Positions 15,360 through 23,082 of a stretch of 32,244 bases of DNA are shown here, one piece after another. Below the pieces are notes generated by a model. The model did no database searches and was not told where the DNA came from. It worked only from the letters and a program-made list of their open reading frames with translations. This DNA comes from Clostridiales bacterium (GTDB lineage Bacteria; Bacillota; Clostridia; SK-Y3), in contig JASGMB010000015.1 in assembly GCA_030156665.1 (NCBI GenBank), positions 1-32,244 on the forward strand, in the 5' to 3' direction. The position numbers and the translations under genes are program-made. Numbering within the stretch: position 1 is the stretch's first letter; each line of letters starts with the position of its first letter.

Positions 15360-15992
15360 ATGAATCTTTCAGAGCGACAGAAAAAAATTATTGAAATAGT
15401 ACAAAAGTGCCAACCTATTACAGGAAATGATATTGCAGATAAATTGGGATATACCAAACCCACACTCAGACCTGACCTAAGTTTTTTGACACGATCGGGA
15501 ATTTTGAGTGCTAAACCTAATGTAGGCTACATACTAAATCAAGTATCCACAGAATCCGAATATTCTGCTAGCATATTTCATAAAAAAGTAAAAGATGTAA
15601 AGTCATCAGCAGTATATATTGAAGAAGAATGCTCTATACATAATGCAATTGTAAAAATCTTTTTAAAAGATGCCGGAACCATTTTTGTGGTAGATAAAAA
15701 CGGGTATTTAAGTGGCGTTGTATCTCGAAAAGATTTCTTAAAAAGTATAATGGGAAAAATGGATATTCATAATGTACCTGTGGGCGTCATCATGACCAGA
15801 ATGCCCAATATCATTACCACTAATGATGACGAAACCATATTACAAGCTGCAATCAAAATCATGGATCATAAAATTGATAGTATGCCAGTTGTTGAATATG
15901 CGGGTAATAATTTATATAAAATTACCGGAAAAATATCTAAAACAAACATTTCTCAGGTGTTTGTAGAAATGGGCAAAAACAGTGGAAAATAA
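15360..15992 (+). CDS. ccpN: CcpN-like transcriptional repressor (HTH plus two CBS domains)
   Basis: The protein is 210 aa from ATG 15360 behind GGGTGGGTG; the in-frame TTG further upstream is rejected. The N-terminal winged helix reads MNLSERQKKIIEIVQKCQPI and then DIADKLGYTKPTLRPDLSFL (residues 1-62). Two CBS domains follow: about 75-130 (FVVDKNGYLSGVVSRKDFL) and about 145-205 (VIMTRMPNIITTNDDETILQ). This is the architecture of B. subtilis CcpN, which binds ATP/ADP through its CBS pair and represses gapB and pckA when glycolysis runs. Its location beside a phosphofructokinase and PEP carboxykinase strongly supports that role. A terminator follows, so it is a single-gene unit. Confidence 0.85.
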   Translation: MNLSERQKKIIEIVQKCQPITGNDIADKLGYTKPTLRPDLSFLTRSGILSAKPNVGYILNQVSTESEYSASIFHKKVKDVKSSAVYIEEECSIHNAIVKIFLKDAGTIFVVDKNGYLSGVVSRKDFLKSIMGKMDIHNVPVGVIMTRMPNIITTNDDETILQAAIKIMDHKIDSMPVVEYAGNNLYKITGKISKTNISQVFVEMGKNSGK

Positions 15993-16056
15993 TCACCATC
16001 AATCATGGGTCTAATCTTAATGATACTCATATTACATATGGATATGTTATATTTTA

Positions 16057-16087
16057 AAAAAAAAGCACACAAAAGTGTGTTTTTTTA
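16057..16087 (+). terminator. Rho-independent terminator after the CcpN-like gene
   Basis: GCACAC pairs with GTGTGT around AAAA, with an A-run before and T7 after. Confidence 0.85.
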
Positions 16088-16160
16088 TTGACATTTTTAG
16101 GATTGCGATGTATTATTTTATCGTAATTATTAATTGTGATGTATTAATAAAGGAGGAATT

Positions 16161-17435
16161 ATGATGTATCAACTGTTCGGTAACTGTCTAATTGGCCAAT
16201 CGGGAGGTCCGACTTCAGCTATTAATGCCAGTTTATGCGGTGTAGTAGAACAAGCGCTGAAAAGTAAGTGCATCCAAAATGCATATGGTGCCATTAATGG
16301 TATAGAAGGAATTCTCAAAAGACAAATATTCGATATTGGATCACAACTTAAATCTAAAGACGATTTGGAACTTTTAAAAACTACTCCCGCCGCATACCTT
16401 GGCTCTTGTCGTTACAAACTTCCAGCTATTCATCAGGATACTGAAACCTATAAAAAAATTTTTGATATTTTTTCTCAATACGATATCCGCTATTTTTTCT
16501 ATATTGGTGGCAATGACTCTATGGATACCGTCGCAAAGCTTTCACAATACGCCAAAAAAATTGCCTATCCGATTTATATCATCGGTATCCCTAAAACTAT
16601 TGATAATGATCTGGTTGGTACAGACCACACCCCTGGATTTGGGTCTGCAGCAAAATTTGTTGCCACTACTACGCTTGAAATTACGCGAGACAGCTGTGTC
16701 TATGACGTTGATTCTGTAACTATTATAGAAATTATGGGAAGAAACTCAGGATGGCTGACTGCCGCCACTGCCCTTGCCAGAAATGAATACAATTCAAGCC
16801 CGGATCTTATCTATTTACCCGAAGTACCTTTTTCAATTGATAAGTTTATTGAAGATATTAAACTTGTAAAGAAACACAAAAAAAATGTTGTTGTCGCCAT
16901 TTCGGAAGGTATTAAAAACGTATTCGGTGAATATATCTGTGAAACTGTTAATCAAGGGTTTACCGATGCTTTTGGCCATAAATACCTGGGAGGCACGGCA
17001 AAAATTTTAGAAAATGCCGTAAGAAATAGACTGAGGTGTAAAGTCCGTTCTATCGAATTAAATATACTTCAAAGATGTGCCATACATATGGCATCTAAAA
17101 CAGATTTAGAAGAAGCTTATAAAATAGGTCAGCAAGCGGTAAAATCGGCCGAAAATGGATATACGGGCAAAATGATGATACTCAAGAGAGAGCCCGGGCC
17201 AGAATACAAAGTATCTATTGATAGCATAGATATTCATAAAATAGCAAATGTAGAGAAAAAAGTTCCTGTAGAGTGGATTAACGAACAGGGAAATGATATT
17301 ACCTCTGAATTGATCGATTATATCAAACCGCTAATTATCGGAAATGTAGAATTAAAACTACGCGATGGATTGCCAGTGTACTTGGTTTTGGATACCACAC
17401 CTTTTGCACCTAAGAAACAAGAAAAAGTGGTATAA
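16161..17435 (+). CDS. pfp: Pyrophosphate-dependent-type phosphofructokinase
   Basis: This is a 424-aa PFK-family enzyme with AGGAGG before the ATG. GQSGGPTSAINASLCG (residues 12-27) forms the phosphate-donor loop. GGNDS (116-120) has Asp where ATP enzymes have Gly, the residue pattern associated with PPi use. PKTIDND (144-150) holds the catalytic Asp, and MGRNSGW (192-198) contacts fructose-6-phosphate. It reversibly makes fructose-1,6-bisphosphate plus Pi from fructose-6-phosphate and PPi, so it can serve both glycolysis and gluconeogenesis. The length exceeds the 320-aa ATP-PFKs and fits the PFP groups. Donor preference is inferred from one residue. It is convergent with pckA through a shared terminator. 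Confidence 0.88.
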   Translation: MMYQLFGNCLIGQSGGPTSAINASLCGVVEQALKSKCIQNAYGAINGIEGILKRQIFDIGSQLKSKDDLELLKTTPAAYLGSCRYKLPAIHQDTETYKKIFDIFSQYDIRYFFYIGGNDSMDTVAKLSQYAKKIAYPIYIIGIPKTIDNDLVGTDHTPGFGSAAKFVATTTLEITRDSCVYDVDSVTIIEIMGRNSGWLTAATALARNEYNSSPDLIYLPEVPFSIDKFIEDIKLVKKHKKNVVVAISEGIKNVFGEYICETVNQGFTDAFGHKYLGGTAKILENAVRNRLRCKVRSIELNILQRCAIHMASKTDLEEAYKIGQQAVKSAENGYTGKMMILKREPGPEYKVSIDSIDIHKIANVEKKVPVEWINEQGNDITSELIDYIKPLIIGNVELKLRDGLPVYLVLDTTPFAPKKQEKVV

Positions 17436-17440
17436 AAAGA

Positions 17441-17468
17441 AGAGCCGAAAATTTTCGGCTCTTTTTTT
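17441..17468. terminator. Bidirectional terminator between pfp and pckA
   Basis: AGAGCCGAAAATTTTCGGCTCT is a perfect palindrome with T7 on the plus side and TTCTTTTT on the minus side, so it can end both convergent genes. Confidence 0.92.
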
Positions 17469-17474
17469 GGTACA

Positions 17475-19304
17475 TTATAGCTCAAAAGGAGATACTTCAG
17501 ATTTTTGGTATTTAGCTTTTGCATCTTTCAATCTCTGAATTTGTGCTTTTAATTGTGCAGTGAATGCTACCGGCATTTCAATTTTTGAGAATATCTTTTC
17601 CATTCTGCTCATCTTTTCAAGATATTTATCTATACGGATAGAGAACTGTTCAACATACTCTTCTTTGGAATAATCCTTATTAAGTGCACTCTTAAATAGT
17701 GCTACCAAGTCTTCGTATTTTGGTATTTTACCTACCGGTGTTTCAATTGCATCATAGTCACCATTTACTCTACCATCTGCCCAAAGTACCCATACTTTTT
17801 TGTCTAACTTTCCATTTGTAAATTGACCTTCTTTATTTCTTAAGAAATAGTTAGTTGCAAATACAGTTGGGACTTTCTTAAGTCCTTTTGCGAATTTCAA
17901 GTGACTGTCAATATACTTTCCAAGTGGTACAGAGATAAAGTCAAGGTTTGCCATTGGATTGTGCTTTCTTACACCTTCTGCACCCAAAGTAGCAGCTGTC
18001 GTTTCAGATTCAATGGTAGCACCCAAAAATACACCATGTTCCCAATCAATTGCTTCTACAACCGGAACAGTTGTGTCGGAGTCTCTACCACCGTATAAAA
18101 TACCGTCAACGACAACACCTTCAGGATCATTCAGCATAGGATCTGCATTCTTTAATGCATCGATGGTAATGGTATACCTTGCATTTTTATGTGCATAAGG
18201 GATTTCGTTACCTTTATCATCTTTCTTACCTTTATACCATTCTCCAGTAAAGTTGATACCTTTATCAGGAACATCCTGCTTGGATCCTAACCAATAAGGT
18301 TTGCCATCATTTATTAACACGTTAGAGAAAATAACTTCCCCCGGAGTAGTTAATGCATCATAAATAACCGGGTCATCATCTGGATTTACGTCTTGAATAA
18401 TTCCAAAGATACCCCTTTCAACATTAACGGCCTTCATAACGCCATCTACATTTTTAAGGTACGCAATATCGTCTCCAACAATTGTTTGTCCAGGAATCAT
18501 TGCCGTACTTGTTTTACCACATGCACTTGGGAATGCTCCCGTAAAGTATGTAACACGGCCTGGTTTACCATGTACACCCATTACAAACATATGTTCAGCT
18601 AACCAGTCTTCATTTTGAGCTTTTTTAATCGCCAGTCTGAATGCTAACTTTTTCAAACCGACACTGTTACCCGCATATTGGTTGTTAACAGTGTATACAC
18701 GATTTTCTTCAATATCAATATAAATTCGACGTTTATCGATTTCAGCCGAAACACCATTTTCCAGTTTACCAGCCGAATGTAAGAATACGAAAAAGTCATC
18801 AGAACCATTTAATTTTTTAAATTCTTCAAAACCTGCTCTATATAAGATATCTTCACTATGTACAACGTAGGAAGAATCTGTAATCTGAAGTGCAGGAAGT
18901 GAGAATTTAGAATTTGTAGGTCCAAGACAATAACATCTTACAAGCATTTCTTTACCTTCCATAGCACCATCAAGGAAAGAAAGTACTTCTTCCAACCCTT
19001 TGTCTTTTTGTACATAGTTGATATCAAGGCCCCAATCAACTTCTTTTGATAACAAATATTTTGTATTATCCTTGTCCCTTGCTTGGTCTCTAGGACCGTC
19101 GAAATGGATGGTATGACCTTCCATCGCTAATGGTTTTTCTTCACCATTTTTAATTGCTAATTGCTTTACATATTCTGCATCTTCTGGAGCATCTGTAAGA
19201 ACAGTTACCTTTGCAGGCTTACAAAGCTTGATGGCTTCTTCAACATACTTAATAACATGCGGATTGTTTAATTCATTTAACTTTTCCAAGTAGGTTTTGT
19301 CCAT
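17475..19304 (-). CDS. pckG: Phosphoenolpyruvate carboxykinase (GTP)
   Basis: This 609-aa protein has GGGAGGT before the minus-strand ATG. It carries the GTP-class signature FPSACGKTS (residues 258-266, kinase-1a loop with the reactive Cys), with VGDDI (277-281) as part of the metal/nucleotide site. RCYCLGPTNSKFSLPALQIT is the substrate-binding segment of the GTP family. It interconverts oxaloacetate + GTP with PEP + GDP + CO2 in the cytoplasm. In anaerobes it often runs toward oxaloacetate to make GTP and succinate, so the direction cannot be read from sequence. The neighbouring CcpN-like repressor, whose B. subtilis relative controls pckA, suggests transcriptional control. The upstream 520 bp contains a perfect 12-bp tandem repeat. 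Confidence 0.94.
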   Translation of the reverse strand: MDKTYLEKLNELNNPHVIKYVEEAIKLCKPAKVTVLTDAPEDAEYVKQLAIKNGEEKPLAMEGHTIHFDGPRDQARDKDNTKYLLSKEVDWGLDINYVQKDKGLEEVLSFLDGAMEGKEMLVRCYCLGPTNSKFSLPALQITDSSYVVHSEDILYRAGFEEFKKLNGSDDFFVFLHSAGKLENGVSAEIDKRRIYIDIEENRVYTVNNQYAGNSVGLKKLAFRLAIKKAQNEDWLAEHMFVMGVHGKPGRVTYFTGAFPSACGKTSTAMIPGQTIVGDDIAYLKNVDGVMKAVNVERGIFGIIQDVNPDDDPVIYDALTTPGEVIFSNVLINDGKPYWLGSKQDVPDKGINFTGEWYKGKKDDKGNEIPYAHKNARYTITIDALKNADPMLNDPEGVVVDGILYGGRDSDTTVPVVEAIDWEHGVFLGATIESETTAATLGAEGVRKHNPMANLDFISVPLGKYIDSHLKFAKGLKKVPTVFATNYFLRNKEGQFTNGKLDKKVWVLWADGRVNGDYDAIETPVGKIPKYEDLVALFKSALNKDYSKEEYVEQFSIRIDKYLEKMSRMEKIFSKIEMPVAFTAQLKAQIQRLKDAKAKYQKSEVSPFEL

Positions 19305-19721
19305 TTTAATACCTCCCAGTTTTGAATTTTATTCTTGATAGACCTTATACAATTGAAGATTTTGATATATTAACAGCTTCAGCATTTTATTGCTGGCAAA
19401 CTAACACTAAGACAAATACTTTTCCCTTACTAATTATGCTCCAATAATGATAAATTGTTTCATGGTCAATGTATTATAATTTCATAATACTAGATGTTTG
19501 CACAAAACAAAAAATTACTGAAACTGGTCCGCCTACTACATCCCATATCGATTTGTTATTTATTTAACATTTATATATGAATTTATATATGAAAAAATTT
19601 CATATTTCAGATAAAGTTGGAGGATATGAAAAACCAACTTCTACCCCATATTCTATATTTATTCTACATTATACTTTAAAATCCTTCTTTTTTAAAGAGA
19701 TTTTTTGAAAAAATTTTTTAT

Positions 19722-19776
19722 AACGCATAGGAAAGTATATTTTCCCTTTAGGTTTACACTTTCCGTTAAATGCGTT
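19722..19776. other. Nested inverted repeat between rsmA and pckG
   Basis: AACGCAT (19722-19728) pairs with ATGCGTT (19770-19776), and inside it GGAAAGT (19730-19736) pairs with ACTTTCC (19758-19764). Two stems in register suggest a folded RNA or a DNA-level element. No known riboswitch class was recognised. Confidence 0.45.
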
Positions 19777-19780
19777 TCAA

Positions 19781-19820
19781 AAAAGTCAACCTTGAAAATT
19801 TTTATAAAAAGACTTTTTTA
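19781..19820. terminator. Terminator downstream of rsmA
   Basis: AAAAAGTC pairs with GACTTTTT across a loop of about 22 nt. It has A/T runs on both sides and lies a few nt after the rsmA stop on the minus strand. Confidence 0.6.
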
Positions 19821-19825
19821 TTTTT

Positions 19826-20683
19826 CTACGAAATTGCATTTGCCAGTTCTGCAAATTGCATAATTGATAACGTTTCACCTCTTTGCGTTTCCTGAATATT
19901 CAATTTTTTTAATATTTGCTTTATTTCATCTTTTGACATTTTGAATGATGTAGAGTTGGATAATGCATTAACCAATGTTTTTCTCCTTTGCCCAAAAGCA
20001 GCTTTTACAACTTTAAAAAATTGTTCTTCACTTGCTACTGCAACCGCCGGCTGCTTACGTACATTAAGTTTTATTACGGTTGAATCCACTTTAGGCTGAG
20101 GCATAAAACAATGAGGTGGAACCGTTGTAATCAGTTGTGGTCTTGTGAAATATTGTACTACTACACTTAGCGCGCCATACTCCTTTTCCCCTGGCTCTGC
20201 TACCATTCTTTCCGCTACTTCTTTTTGTATCATTACAACAATACTGTCTATATTGAGTCTTTTTTCTAACAATTCCATAATAATCGGCGTGGTAATATAA
20301 TACGGTAGGTTAGCTGCTATTTTTACATTCATATTAGGAAACTCACTATTTATTATTTGTTTTAGATTTATCTTCAATGCATCATCATGAATAATTTTTA
20401 TATTTCCATATTCTCCAACAGTTTCCTTTAAAATAGGGATTAAGTGAGCATCTACTTCTATTGCGATCACTTTACCTGCTTTCTCTGCAAGAGCCTGCGT
20501 TAAAACACCTATTCCGGGACCTATTTCTATTACCCCTGTCCCTTCATTGATTTCTGCAGCATCTATAATTTTCTCAAGTACATTTGAATCTATAAGAAAA
20601 TTTTGCCCCAAGTTTTTATTAAATCGAAAACCATATTTGTGAATTATTTCTTTTATAACTTTTGGCGATGTTAGCTTGTCCAT
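19826..20683 (-). CDS. rsmA: 16S rRNA (adenine1518-N6/adenine1519-N6)-dimethyltransferase
   Basis: This 285-aa protein has AAAGGAG upstream of the ATG at 20683. NKNLGQNFLID (23-33), the SAM-binding motif EIGPGIGVLT (53-62) and the catalytic NLPYYITT (124-131) are diagnostic of KsgA/RsmA. FGQRRKTLVNAL in the C-terminal domain is equally conserved. It dimethylates two adjacent adenines near the 3' end of 16S rRNA during small-subunit assembly. As in B. subtilis it lies downstream of yabE, but the usual rnmV gene between them is missing and a family B repeat is there instead. Confidence 0.95.
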   Translation of the reverse strand: MDKLTSPKVIKEIIHKYGFRFNKNLGQNFLIDSNVLEKIIDAAEINEGTGVIEIGPGIGVLTQALAEKAGKVIAIEVDAHLIPILKETVGEYGNIKIIHDDALKINLKQIINSEFPNMNVKIAANLPYYITTPIIMELLEKRLNIDSIVVMIQKEVAERMVAEPGEKEYGALSVVVQYFTRPQLITTVPPHCFMPQPKVDSTVIKLNVRKQPAVAVASEEQFFKVVKAAFGQRRKTLVNALSNSTSFKMSKDEIKQILKKLNIQETQRGETLSIMQFAELANAIS

Positions 20684-20749
20684 ATCATATGTCTCCTTTA
20701 TCTAGATAAGTTCTCCATTCATGGTTAACAGTTCACAGCAATAAATTAA

Positions 20750-20858
20750 ATACTTATATCGATAACCAATATCTAAATTTAAAATAAATTAATGTAGTTA
20801 TCGATGAAATTAACCAACTTTAAATCATATTATTTAGTTTTAAAGTTGGTTAATTATA
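20750..20858 (-). repeat. Family B two-hairpin repeat, inverted copy
   Basis: This is the reverse complement of 15221-15329 with 4 differences in 109 bp. It is preceded by a short family E motif (GGTTAACAGTTCACAG, 20723-20738). It lies between rsmA and yabE. A C-to-T difference makes this copy's first stem more perfect (AACCAACTTTAAA/TTTAAAGTTGGTT). Confidence 0.88.
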
Positions 20859-20884
20859 GCAAAATCAAATTTGTTCTTCATGCT

Positions 20885-20910
20885 AGAAAAAAACCGGGCA
20901 AAGCCCGGTA
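20885..20910 (-). terminator. Terminator after yabE
   Basis: ACCGGGC pairs with GCCCGGT across AAA/TTT. On the minus strand it is followed by TTTTTTTCTAGC, directly after the yabE stop. Confidence 0.9.
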
Positions 20911-20915
20911 TGCGA

Positions 20916-21962
20916 TTATTCTAATATATAAACCTTTACCTTTTTCACACCAAATGTTTTTACAAAAGTAGGGTCATCATAAAATAGGTCAATGATGTTA
21001 CCTTTCACCGCCCCGCCTATATCACCTGCAACCGCATATCCATAAGTCCATGACCCGTCAGCTGCTTCAATATATAATCTCGAATAAAGTGGAATGGTTT
21101 TTGGATCAACTGCAACAACACCCCGTCGTGCTTTCATTCCCGTATATGTGATCCCATAGCCAGGGTCACCGGGATTTTTCCCACAGCTTTCATATGTCAA
21201 ATCATATGCAGTCGCTCTCATGTTTAATACTTTTTTGTATCTAAAAGTTTCACCACGAGAAGTTTTATGAACTGCTACAGTACCATATTCTTTAATTTGG
21301 TCTACCGGCGGTGATATTACTTTATCACTGATTAGTTCTCGTGAAACTTCCTTACCATCATTCATCACTACAGCAAATTTCTTTTCTCTAACCCCTTCAA
21401 TGCCTTCTTGTACAATTTTGTTTTTACCTTTGTCCATCCTTTCGTTTGCACGGCTTACAACTTTAAAGGGAATTTTTTCTGTTACCGTTTCAATTTGTTC
21501 TGTAACTCTTACGATATTTATTTTCATTTCATTCACAATTTGGTCTGCCAGATTATAATTTATTTTATCTTTTTCATTTAACTGGATATTTGCTTGCTCT
21601 AAAACATCTTTTACCGTATCTTTATAGGTTCTTATGTGGATTTCGTTTCCATCCACCAATACGGTTACCGGAACGGCTCTTTCAATAATAATTTTTTGAT
21701 GTTTGCCCAATTCCGTATCTAGAGAAGGCTGTATATCATCTCCATCATATAGTTCTACGCCCTGTTCTTTTAAAAATTCACCAACAGTAGATTTTAGTGT
21801 TTTTGCATATGTAACTACATCCTCATCTATTAAAGATATTTCCTTCGTATTTGCAATGACTGTATTGAATGTTGAAGCAATGAGTGATACAACAATTGTT
21901 AGTATAAGAAAAAGCGTACGAACTGATAGGTTGGTCTTGCCCATCATGTTACGTAAGTGCAT
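20916..21962 (-). CDS. yabE: YabE-like secreted cell-wall protein (DUF348 x2, G5, 3D domain)
   Basis: The protein is 348 aa from ATG 21962 behind TTAGGAGG. The longer in-frame extension is rejected because it would run through the promoter at 21997-22025. An N-terminal signal anchor (LFLILTIVVSLIASTFNTVIA, residues 17-37) is followed by two DUF348 repeats (about 40-90 and 97-145), a G5 domain (about 150-232) and a C-terminal 3D domain (245-348). The 3D domain has aspartates at VVAVDP (286), AGDIGG (314) and IIDLF (325). The 3D fold resembles the lytic transglycosylase MltA and resuscitation factors, so cell-wall cleavage is likely. The gene precedes rsmA as in B. subtilis. Confidence 0.9.
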   Translation of the reverse strand: MHLRNMMGKTNLSVRTLFLILTIVVSLIASTFNTVIANTKEISLIDEDVVTYAKTLKSTVGEFLKEQGVELYDGDDIQPSLDTELGKHQKIIIERAVPVTVLVDGNEIHIRTYKDTVKDVLEQANIQLNEKDKINYNLADQIVNEMKINIVRVTEQIETVTEKIPFKVVSRANERMDKGKNKIVQEGIEGVREKKFAVVMNDGKEVSRELISDKVISPPVDQIKEYGTVAVHKTSRGETFRYKKVLNMRATAYDLTYESCGKNPGDPGYGITYTGMKARRGVVAVDPKTIPLYSRLYIEAADGSWTYGYAVAGDIGGAVKGNIIDLFYDDPTFVKTFGVKKVKVYILE

Positions 21963-21996
21963 TTCTCTACCTCCTAAAATATTTTTAATCTCAAAT

Positions 21997-22025
21997 ATTT
22001 TATTTGATTTTTTTATTTCTGTCAA
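21997..22025 (-). promoter_or_regulatory. Sigma-A-type promoter for yabE
   Basis: On the minus strand TTGACA (22020-22025) and TAAAAT (21997-22002) are separated by exactly 17 bp, about 35 bp upstream of the start codon. Confidence 0.8.
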
Positions 22026-22223
22026 ACATAAAAATATAGATAATAATATAAAAATCATCAATATTATTATCCAATGCCGCTAATTTTATCCATCTCATTT
22101 GAATCGGTTATTTACAAAACTCACTCTATATACATATGTTTATGCAAACAATATCATACATATATTTTGTAAATTTAAATCCTATGTCCCCATAGTAAAA
22201 GTTCATTCAGTAAAATATTATTC

Positions 22224-22277
22224 TAGTCGCTAAGCTCAAATACAAGAAATTCTAAACTCGCTTCGGAAGGAATGAGG
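22224..22277 (+). repeat. 54-bp direct repeat, copy 1
   Basis: It begins TAGTCGCTAAGCTCAAA, has a central GAAATTCTAA and ends in ATGAGG. It is about three-quarters identical to 22446-22500 and in the same orientation. Confidence 0.65.
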
Positions 22278-22349
22278 TATTTAGCAGTGAAATGTTCATA
22301 GAAGCCTTTGGCAAAGAAAACTTGGTTGATAGAATGCAGAAAAAGCAAA

Positions 22350-22385
22350 CGGTATTTATCTTATATTCAAAAAGACAAATACCGC
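22350..22385 (-). terminator. Hairpin, possible terminator for the coat-like gene
   Basis: CGGTATTTATCTT pairs with AAGACAAATACCG with one mismatch. On the minus strand it is followed by TTTGCTTTTTC. It is 180 nt beyond the stop of the coat-like gene and enclosed by the direct repeats. Confidence 0.4.
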
Positions 22386-22445
22386 TTTCCAGTTTCATCA
22401 ATATAATTTTTAATTTTAGCTGTTGTGCTAGACAAAAATATATTT

Positions 22446-22500
22446 TAGTCGCTAAGCTCAAAGCGGAGAAATTCTAAGCTCGCTTTCTGTAATTATGAGG
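22446..22500 (+). repeat. 54-bp direct repeat, copy 2
   Basis: It begins TAGTCGCTAAGCTCAAAGCG, has a central GAAATTCTAAGCTCGCTTT and ends in ATGAGG. It pairs with the copy at 22224-22277. Confidence 0.65.
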
Positions 22501-22567
22501 ATATGGTATGTAAAATCTGTTGCATTTTTACTCCAAACCTCTAACCTTAAACGCTTACTTTTTTAAA

Positions 22568-22984
22568 TTAATCTTTTTCCGGTATTCCCATCCCAGGATA
22601 TCCCATACCTGGCATTCCAGGGGTTGGATAATAACCACTTCCCATACCGGGCATATACATTCCTCCTGGCATTTGTGGATATCCATACATTCCACCCGGC
22701 ATTTGATGATATCCGTACGTTCCACCATACATAGGATTGTACATTTCACCGTAATCATACATCATTGGATCACCACATCCCATATCACCACCCATAGGCA
22801 TTTGCGGTGGCATCATGGGTATCTGAGGTGGCATCATAGGACATCCATAGTACATACCTGGCATTTGTGGTTGCATCATAGGACACCATGGCATTGGTTG
22901 TGGCATCATAGGCATGTGGGGGGGCATAGGTGGTGTATATTCCTTTTCAGGTTTTTCCGGCATATATTTCTTTTTATCTTCCAT
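22568..22984 (-). CDS. Met/Pro/Gly/Tyr-rich repetitive protein, probably a spore coat component
   Basis: The protein is 138 aa from ATG 22984, behind GGAGGAGG. An in-frame ATG at 23002 encodes the ribosome site itself and is rejected. After a charged head (MEDKKKYMPEKPEKEY) the sequence is almost wholly Met, Pro, Gly and Tyr. It contains short imperfect repeats such as PQMPGG-MYGYPQMPGG-MYMPG and PMMPPQIPMMPPQMPMGG, with a few cysteines. No enzyme domain or membrane segment is seen. Composition resembles CotT/CotG-like and other tyrosine/glycine-rich coat proteins of spore formers. The role is inferred from composition only. Confidence 0.7.
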   Translation of the reverse strand: MEDKKKYMPEKPEKEYTPPMPPHMPMMPQPMPWCPMMQPQMPGMYYGCPMMPPQIPMMPPQMPMGGDMGCGDPMMYDYGEMYNPMYGGTYGYHQMPGGMYGYPQMPGGMYMPGMGSGYYPTPGMPGMGYPGMGIPEKD

Positions 22985-23082
22985 ATAAAAATCCTCCTCC
23001 ATATATAATTAGTTTTCACTCAATATCAGTATATGAGAGGAGGAAATTTTGGTGATTAAAAGTTAGGAAGTCACAACTGATT

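Larger units (their letters stand above)
19305..19825. other. 521-bp gene-free region upstream of pckG
   Basis: It holds a perfect tandem repeat of TTTATATATGAA (19570-19593), a small hairpin AAGTTGG/CCAACTT (19614-19640), a nested hairpin at 19722-19776 and the rsmA terminator at its far end. On the minus strand a weak promoter candidate is TTGACC (19464-19469) with TATTGG 17 bp downstream. No ORF with a ribosome site was found. Confidence 0.5.
21963..22567. other. 605-bp gene-free region between yabE and the coat-like gene
   Basis: It contains the yabE promoter (21997-22025), a pair of 54-bp direct repeats (22224-22277 and 22446-22500) and a hairpin at 22350-22385 between them. A minus-strand ORF at 22252-22461 has no ribosome site and is made mostly of repeat sequence, so it is not called. 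Confidence 0.6.

Noticed and set aside
17959-18602. Plus-strand ORFs within pckG
   Set aside because: They are antisense shadows of a strongly conserved gene.
21963-22061. Longer N-terminus for yabE
   Set aside because: It would cover a near-perfect promoter and the AGGAGG site; the signal peptide fits the later start.
22252-22461. Minus-strand 69-aa ORF between yabE and the coat-like gene
   Set aside because: It is composed of the direct repeat and the hairpin, lacks a ribosome site, and a plus-strand ORF overlaps it equally well.
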